Origin: Sipunculus nudus
Taxonomy: Eukaryota > Annelida > Sipuncula > Golfingiida > Sipunculidae
Length of the DNA stretch: 64,000 nt
Reading direction: 5' to 3'
Assembly (NCBI GenBank): GCA_026874595.1
Contig: CM049311.1
Coordinates: 75,528,453 to 75,592,452, forward strand
In this document: positions 58,310 through 64,000 of the stretch, piece by piece
Position numbering within the stretch: the first letter of the stretch is position 1
Layout of the letters: the number at the start of each line of letters is the position of its first letter
The notes under the pieces: model-generated
Database searches by the model: none
What the model saw: only the letters and a program-made list of their open reading frames with translations
Told to the model about the DNA's origin: nothing
Program-made: the position numbers and the translations under genes

Positions 58310-59816
58310 AACTTTAACCTATGATTGGATTTCATGAATTTATGTAGGTGATTCCCACTGAACAATCATTGCTTCACGAGACAATTGTTAGCCCAGGTGT
58401 AAAATGTCCAGGTGAAATCAATATCTTATTACCTCAGGTGGTATTCTGGTTACCTCTGCACTGAGGGGATGTGAGAGTCTCTTAAGAACAGACAAAAAAA
58501 ATCTTAACCGTCGCGGACAGTAACTGAGGGACTTTACATGAAGATGTGATCAGACAACTGATGCTAGATAATCTGCCCACAAATATATTAGGGGTGCGAT
58601 CATGCCTGCCGCGAACAAAATTGGATTTCTATATTGAATTGGTGATGTCTTAGGTCGAGACTGATTAAATCACACGCGAACACTGCTACTGGGTTTGATG
58701 GAAACAGATGTACACTTTATTCCCACAGAACCTCCCTAAAGATCGTTGAACAGTGAGAGTGTAATTTGGCAGACTTTAGCTATTAAAAAACAATTTAAGA
58801 ATAACGAACGCTGTGTCTAACACACAAAGAAGTATCACCTCTACATCTGATTGTACTGCGGTCTATAAAGTATTTTTTACTCGCTACTTTTGGCCTGTGA
58901 GGCATACACATGGTTTCTCCATGAGAAAATTATTTATTCTTATCTACTGATCCATCACATATGGAAAGTTTATCTTCTTGTCTGCATGAATATTATGTTC
59001 TGAATATTTTTCCCCAACTTCCATCCCCTATTCACTGACCTTTTTTCACTGATGGTTCTATTAAACAGAGAATCCGTTTAGCTTTGATTGTATATTACTT
59101 TTGTCTACATATTTGCATTCTTGGTATTTTAATTTGCAACGCCACTCATATGGTTTTAATTCTTAATGGGTACTAATCATCAGTGTTTAGGGGAGATATA
59201 CGGCAATACACCAATAATACTTTAGAACAATCTATTATTAATTATATAAAGAAGTCTTATTAACGCCAGCATGAAAGGCGATAAGAAAAGTAACATAAGC
59301 ACCAAGCTGGTTATCAAGAATAATGAAAATAAATATGGCACACGTGAATAAGCCACAAAACCTTAAAAGGCATAATTATGGCACACGTGAATGAGCCACA
59401 AAATCTCATTATAGAAAAAATACGAATACAAATATCTATTTAATAATATTTATCTAGGAGCTGATAGATATGGGCAGCTGCAGTAGGATTTCTATAATGA
59501 AGCTATGATCCATTAAGCTATGATGATATGGTTCTCAAGGAATGGAGATTAGAAACAAGATTTATTATGAATTTATCAATTATTTGAAATCTTTGGGTAC
59601 TACATATTCTATGAAGACATATGGATAGATGAACACATGGATCGTTATCCATTTCATCAAACAGAACGTGAAAGAGGAACTCTTAAAATGATATCATGGC
59701 TGCTGGCAATATTTATTTGGATTCCCGCCTGGGCCTTAATCTCTTGTTGATAGATGGCCTGATACATGTGGTATTTGTCCCTGAAGCCAGATGGATTAGA
59801 GAAATGTTTGATCTTT
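58310..59816. other. gene-free stretch
   Basis: AT-rich. A direct repeat TATGGCACACGTGAAT.AGCCACAAAA occurs twice near 59334-59402, about 55 bp apart. No gene seen. Confidence 0.5.
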
Positions 59817-60010
59817 GGGCCTGGACAGTCAATTGGTAAAGCGATTGGCTCTCTCCGCTGTCGAACGGGTTCGATCCCCGGCGTGGCTAAGAGAGTGGGT
59901 TGTAGTTGCCCGTCCATGGCCGGTGGTTTTCTCCGGGTTCTCTGGTTTCCTCCACCCCAACAGACTACGGAACGCCACTTTCTAAGCCATGGAGAGTGCC
60001 ACAATTAGTT
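59817..60010 (+). repeat. tRNA-derived SINE
   Basis: The head (59817-59887) is a tRNA relative: A-box part CAATTGGTAAAGCG, perfect B box GGGTTCGATCCCC (59868-59880), ending GGCGTGGCT. The body contains GGTGGTTTTCTCCGGGTT and TCTGGTTTCCTCCACC, a conserved SINE core I associate with molluscs and other invertebrates. The 3' boundary near 60010 is AT-rich without a clean tail. The long open frames on both strands here are shadows of the SINE. Confidence 0.75.
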
Positions 60011-60354
60011 ATATATAATAACTATTTGTACAATCCATATAAAATAAAATAGTTTATATTATCTATGAAAGAAATTAACAGATAAAATCGTTCTAAATAA
60101 TTTTACTCCTGTCGCATCTGTAATATCAAACTAGTGACAGACAATTTCCATCGAGGGAAGCGACACCTGGCGATGACGTCTGAAACTGAGTCTTCGGATG
60201 ATACGCGTTGGTAAAGAAAGAGCATATCGTGTCATATCCCAGTTCAAAATATAACTAACCACCTATTTTTACTTTTTTTAACGTTGAGTTTTCTGTGGAG
60301 TCTCGATCTGGCTCGATGTGGTTTCCATAAATGGAATCGATGTTTTTTTATTCC

Positions 60355-61190
60355 ATGTTGTTACAGGTGCTCTTTTTATTGTGTGATACGGACGTAACTC
60401 GTGTTGTGACACCCTTGCCGTGCCGTTTGTTACATTCTCAGTGTAATCCGCACTGGTTGAACTCTCGTTGTCATGCTAGCCTTGGGCTTTCTCGCCTGGC
60501 CGAGGTCACGTGGACCCTGGTATGTAGAGACACACACAGCGATGTTCTTCTAGATGATTCCTGTAACGCGTGTTTACTGTATTGTGTTAGATTCTTCGAA
60601 TAATCGAGAAATGGAAGCTTCTCAGCTTGGGGTGAAAAGGTATATAAAGGGGCTGTGTTTTAGAGCCAGGAGAGAGAGGGGAGAAGATTCCAGCGGACAC
60701 AGAAGCGTGTGTGTCAGTTTGTGGGACCTATTCTGATGAGTGCGGCAATTATAGATTTTTTGCAGACTTTTTCCTGGATTTTTTTATGAGCCTTGTTTGG
60801 ACTTCATGTTGACTTTCTGGATTGTTACAAGAGCTTTAGACTGAACTGTCATTCTCCGAGAGTATATATTTTAAAGAACTTGTGGCGGTGGCGGTTGTGG
60901 TATCAAGGTACTGTGCACTTTGTTTATTAGGCTCTGTGATTATATTGATTTGATGTTATACTGTTATTGTACTGTGAAATTGTATTGAAGTAGTGCACTG
61001 TCATGTTAGGGTTGTTTTAAGAATAAATTATAGTTATTTGGTAACAAAAAACCACTGACTTCTTTATTCATTCCCCGAGACATTTCACGTTGCCTAGTGT
61101 AACAGAAACCGAATTTTTCTTTATCTCCATTACAAAATTTGTGTTCATCACGCATATGTGATCTGTTTATATTAGGTTCCGTAACAATGT
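60355..61190 (+). mobile_element. solo LTR of the Gmr1-like family, ATGT duplication
   Basis: The LTR is 60359-61186 (828 bp), from TGTTACAGGTGC to GGTTCCGTAACA, flanked by ATGT on both sides (60355-60358, 61187-61190). It has a TATATAAAGG box at 60641-60650 and AATAAA at 61022-61027. No primer site follows, so LTR-LTR recombination has removed the body. It is slightly longer than the LTR at 26824 and keeps the U3 segment lost there. Its clean 4-bp duplication sets the expectation for the family. Confidence 0.92.
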
Positions 61191-62265
61191 AAATATATAT
61201 CTGTTTGTGTGTGTGAGTGGTATGGTTAGTTTATCTAGAAAGGCAGAAGGACCACACGACTATTCACTTAGGTATTTAGCTTGTTATTATCTGTGCACGA
61301 TGGAAACTATATATGTCCGTGCACACACACACATATACATGTATATATGATTGTAGTATGTAAATTTAAACAAGGATTTAAATTCTAAAAAGAAGAAAAA
61401 TAGTAGTATAGATCTTATATATAAGAAAGGATGCCCAAACATTGTAACTGATTGAAGCCAAGTCTGTGTCCTAGTGGATTCCCTCAGAAAGATTATCAAA
61501 CATACCATTTCCTTCGAAGAATATTCCTCTTATAATAAATACTATACACACATCATGTAGATTAGTAACATTTCTTTGTAACAAGTACTCTGTGTTATAA
61601 TACATAGTGTTGACATGCTGATATAGTATTTCCATTTTTTTCATCAAGTTCTCCCTTTATCCAGAAGGCTATGGTATAGAATGCAATAGGTTCTTTAACC
61701 CTCGTGTTGTTAATTGTGAGCGTGAATGATGAGTCTAGACGGATTTTGGAAGCAGGCGTGCTGGCTACCATCAAACTGGTCCAGCGAGTTTCAGACCATG
61801 TCGATGTGAGCAGTTAATATCGCAGAAGGAATTATCTCTTGGGGATAGGAACGTTGTAAAACATAGCCGTGACAGGATGCAAGATGTGGACGCGCAGATA
61901 ACCACATTGTGAAGAAAAAAATCCCTGGCTGAGACTTCACGAGCCAGCTTTTGTAGGCGGAAAACGTCTGGCTATCGGAGCTTGTCATTTCGGATGGAGG
62001 AATGGCTGCATATTTCAAAAGTATATGGGGTCGTACATAAAATTTACAGCATACCGGTAAGGGGAAGCAAATCCACCGCAGATTTCCTGCTAACACCCGA
62101 ACTTACATTCCTCCTTTACAACTGCTGCTTCGTGCCTCTCTCAGGCAGCCATGGCCATGTCAGACTCCCATGAGGGTCTGGTAAAAGAATGGATGTAGCT
62201 GATATTGTAGAAACATTAATTTGTCTCTTGCTGATAGTCACGATTCCTATATGAGGTATAATGTT
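61191..62265. other. gene-free stretch
   Basis: A short (TG) run near 61205 and (CA)n near 61321-61333. A minus-strand frame (61791-62096) is unrecognised. Confidence 0.5.
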
Positions 62266-62371
62266 TTATATATATATATATATGTATGTATGTGTGTGTG
62301 TGTGAGTGTGTGTGTTTTTCACATCTTTCTTTCTCTCTCTCTCTCTTTCTCTCTTTCTCTCTCTCTCTCTT
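62266..62371. repeat. (TA)n(TG)n ... (CT)n microsatellite cluster
   Basis: TA run (62266-62283), TG run (62284-62315), and an interrupted CT array (62328-62371). Confidence 0.95.
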
Positions 62372-63790
62372 TATATGGAGAGGATAATAGAACTATTTTT
62401 CTCATTTATCAGCATTACGTAAAAAAAATATGTTCCTTGTCACTGGCAATTATAATCAGTTCTTACAAAGAATGCTATATATTTAATTAATACACGAGTC
62501 GTTGTCGAAAGATAAATCATGATAAGCGGATCATCGAAACTATGAATCCAGTCTAGACAGCCTTGATCACCCTTGAGTAAATATATATATATGAAATAAA
62601 ACCATTGAACTTGGGTTCACCTTTCTATAAATAATGCATGGTACATAAGCAAGTAAAGCAGTTGCCGGTGGTCTGCATATTCATATACTTAAATAGGCAG
62701 GAAAGGATTTCGAAATATTGACAACCCGGATCAAGGGGGAGGAGACAGAAAAGCATGACGAATAGTCGATAGTTCTCACGTCTTTAATTAATATGTTTCC
62801 GGTTACTTCAGAGGAATATTATTATCTTGGGGATTGTGTAGGTTTCATTTTCTGTCTGGGTCTGAGTGCTTTAATGATTGGAATTATAATTTGTTTATGG
62901 ACGCCCTCGGCCGGGCTAAGCTTACTTACGGTATCCATACTTAAAATATTTCTTCTTTACATATATTCCACTGCATGTGTACAGGACCTTTTCCGTTCAA
63001 GTAGGTAATTTTTTTCTGATAATATTGATGTTTTCTATCATGCTCTTGATGTCAACTTTTAACTGAACGCAATGGCCATTATCAGGTTACGGTTTAACTA
63101 GTTTTAGTGAGAAAAAATATAAAAAGAAAATTTCAATCATTGATTTGTAAACACTATGCTGGTGACAGAAGAAGCTCAATCAAAATAGTTTGAATTTTAA
63201 AGGTGTTTAAAGTATTGGTTTATAATATTATGTATGGAAAACAATAAATCCTAAAATATGCTATAATGACTACACAGAAGCTCATTAACATTGGAAACTG
63301 TTATGAGCTAGATATCCTACTATTATTTGCGGATGAGGGCGCGGTCACACCCAGAGTGTTCCTCCGGCTACTTTACAGACACGGGTCTAAAGCCGGGTGC
63401 TCACTACCCGATTTTATCAAGCGACATTATCAAGCAATTTTTTGGGCAGATTTTTCTCAAATCGGCTGAAAATCTGCTCGGTTTAGTCGGCCGATTTTCA
63501 GTGTCATATTTACCGATGCGCGTGTTCCCACCTCTCGGTTATCGCCGAAGAAGTCTGTCTCATCATGACCATCTGAAACTGAGCTTTCTAGGAGATAAAC
63601 CAAAAGGATATATTTGTTCGCTTTCTGGCTTGTCCAAAGAAATATGCTGTGTCGGAAGAGTGACTTGTAGGTTAAACCTTGGCTTTAGAAAAGAGAGGAA
63701 CTAGGGGCATATAAACAATGCACTTGTATGCGAACTGAGACAGGAGGATTAACCGTCCTTCATCAATTTAATGGTTTTCTCTGAATATGT
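62372..63790. other. gene-free stretch with two unrecognised frames
   Basis: 62793-63008 could encode a 71-residue peptide with two hydrophobic stretches (about residues 14-36 and 42-60). 63327-63704 could encode 125 residues with no known domain. Neither has supporting evidence, and I do not call a gene. Confidence 0.4.
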
Positions 63791-64000
63791 CAGGGGCGGA
63801 TTTAGGATGTCCAGGATTTAGGAAAAGAGGGGTCCAACCCAGGAGAACTAATAACAAAACCTAAAGAAAGGTCCCCAGGTCCGGAAAAGGTCCGAAAGGA
63901 TTGGTCTTAAAACCTTTAAACGATTACGACGGGTGATCTGTAGGATTTGGTAAAACAAAACATCCAGCATCAGGATACTACATTCAGAAGGGACATTTCA
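63791..64000. mobile_element. left end of a DNA transposon running off the window (possible)
   Basis: CAGGGGCGGATTTAGGATG resembles the CAGTGGCGGATC terminus of the element at 16686. If real, the rest lies outside the window. No target duplication can be tested. Confidence 0.4.

Noticed and set aside
59817-59887. Functional tRNA gene
   Set aside because: The B box is perfect but the acceptor and anticodon stems do not pair properly and a SINE body follows.
62793-63008. 71-residue hydrophobic peptide as a small membrane protein
   Set aside because: Two hydrophobic stretches are common in AT-rich chance frames; no conservation or transcript can be judged.
63327-63704. 125-codon open frame
   Set aside because: No recognisable motif; the nucleotide sequence has short internal repeats (CCGATTTT), which suggests a repeat.

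Overview
The window reads as intergenic or intronic DNA of an invertebrate animal, most likely a marine mollusc such as a bivalve. I infer this from four things: AT-rich DNA with a dozen (TA)n arrays of about 40-90 bp; tRNA-derived SINE sequence with a GGTTTTCTCC/GGTTTCCTCC body; a Gmr1-like Ty3/gypsy element; and dispersed repeats starting AGCTCAGCTGAC or TATCCCCAGAC, of a kind I associate with bivalve genomes. No BLAST was run, so the taxon is an inference. I recognise no host protein-coding gene, rRNA or functional tRNA gene. Almost every open frame is a chance frame in non-coding DNA or runs through a repeat.

Layout. 1-910 is the end of a 38-bp minisatellite with a 190-bp higher-order period. 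0.9-13.5 kb is gene-free DNA with microsatellites, a CCAAT-bearing hairpin (6237-6320) and a small promoter-like patch with an NRF-1-type site (about 7.62-7.80 kb). 13.56-16.62 kb is a composite element made of about 145-bp modules, most carrying an AGGTCA-type nuclear-receptor half-site cluster. A 1,062-bp transposon with a 10-bp target duplication is nested inside it. 16,686-17,283 is a small inverted-repeat transposon. 19,116-20,998 is a transposon with two 243-bp terminal inverted repeats that each contain a 48-bp palindrome. 21.15-22.16 kb is bounded by a perfect 19-bp inverted repeat.

26,824-32,338 is the main structure: a decayed Gmr1-like LTR retrotransposon (gag with a SCAN-like capsid, protease, integrase). 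Reverse transcriptase and RNase H are absent. In place of a 3' LTR it carries an inverted second copy of the 5' LTR plus leader. The whole unit is flanked by ATAT on both sides, and a solo LTR of the same family at 60,359-61,186 has a 4-bp ATGT duplication. 33.9-36.5 kb is a 2.6-kb element with a terminal hairpin and a 6-bp duplication. About 37.2-37.59 kb is a very small LTR element with an exact proline-tRNA primer site, whose 3' LTR contains a tRNA-like (A box/B box) sequence.

41.0-42.5 kb is a local duplication split by an insertion. 43.19-43.65 and 49.93-50.63 kb are two copies of one MITE family with 9-bp target duplications. 46.25-48.15 kb is a badly decayed L1-like LINE without its RT core. 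48.70-49.57 kb is a second copy of the transposon nested at 15 kb. 56.9-57.66 kb holds a pogo/Tigger transposase N-terminal remnant next to a perfect-looking hairpin MITE. 59.8-60.0 kb is a tRNA-derived SINE.

The elements do not form a pathway. The interest lies in their structures: inverted LTR arms, a TRIM-like element with a tRNA-like LTR, terminal hairpins shared by unrelated families, and arrays of nuclear-receptor and CTCF-like motifs carried by transposons.
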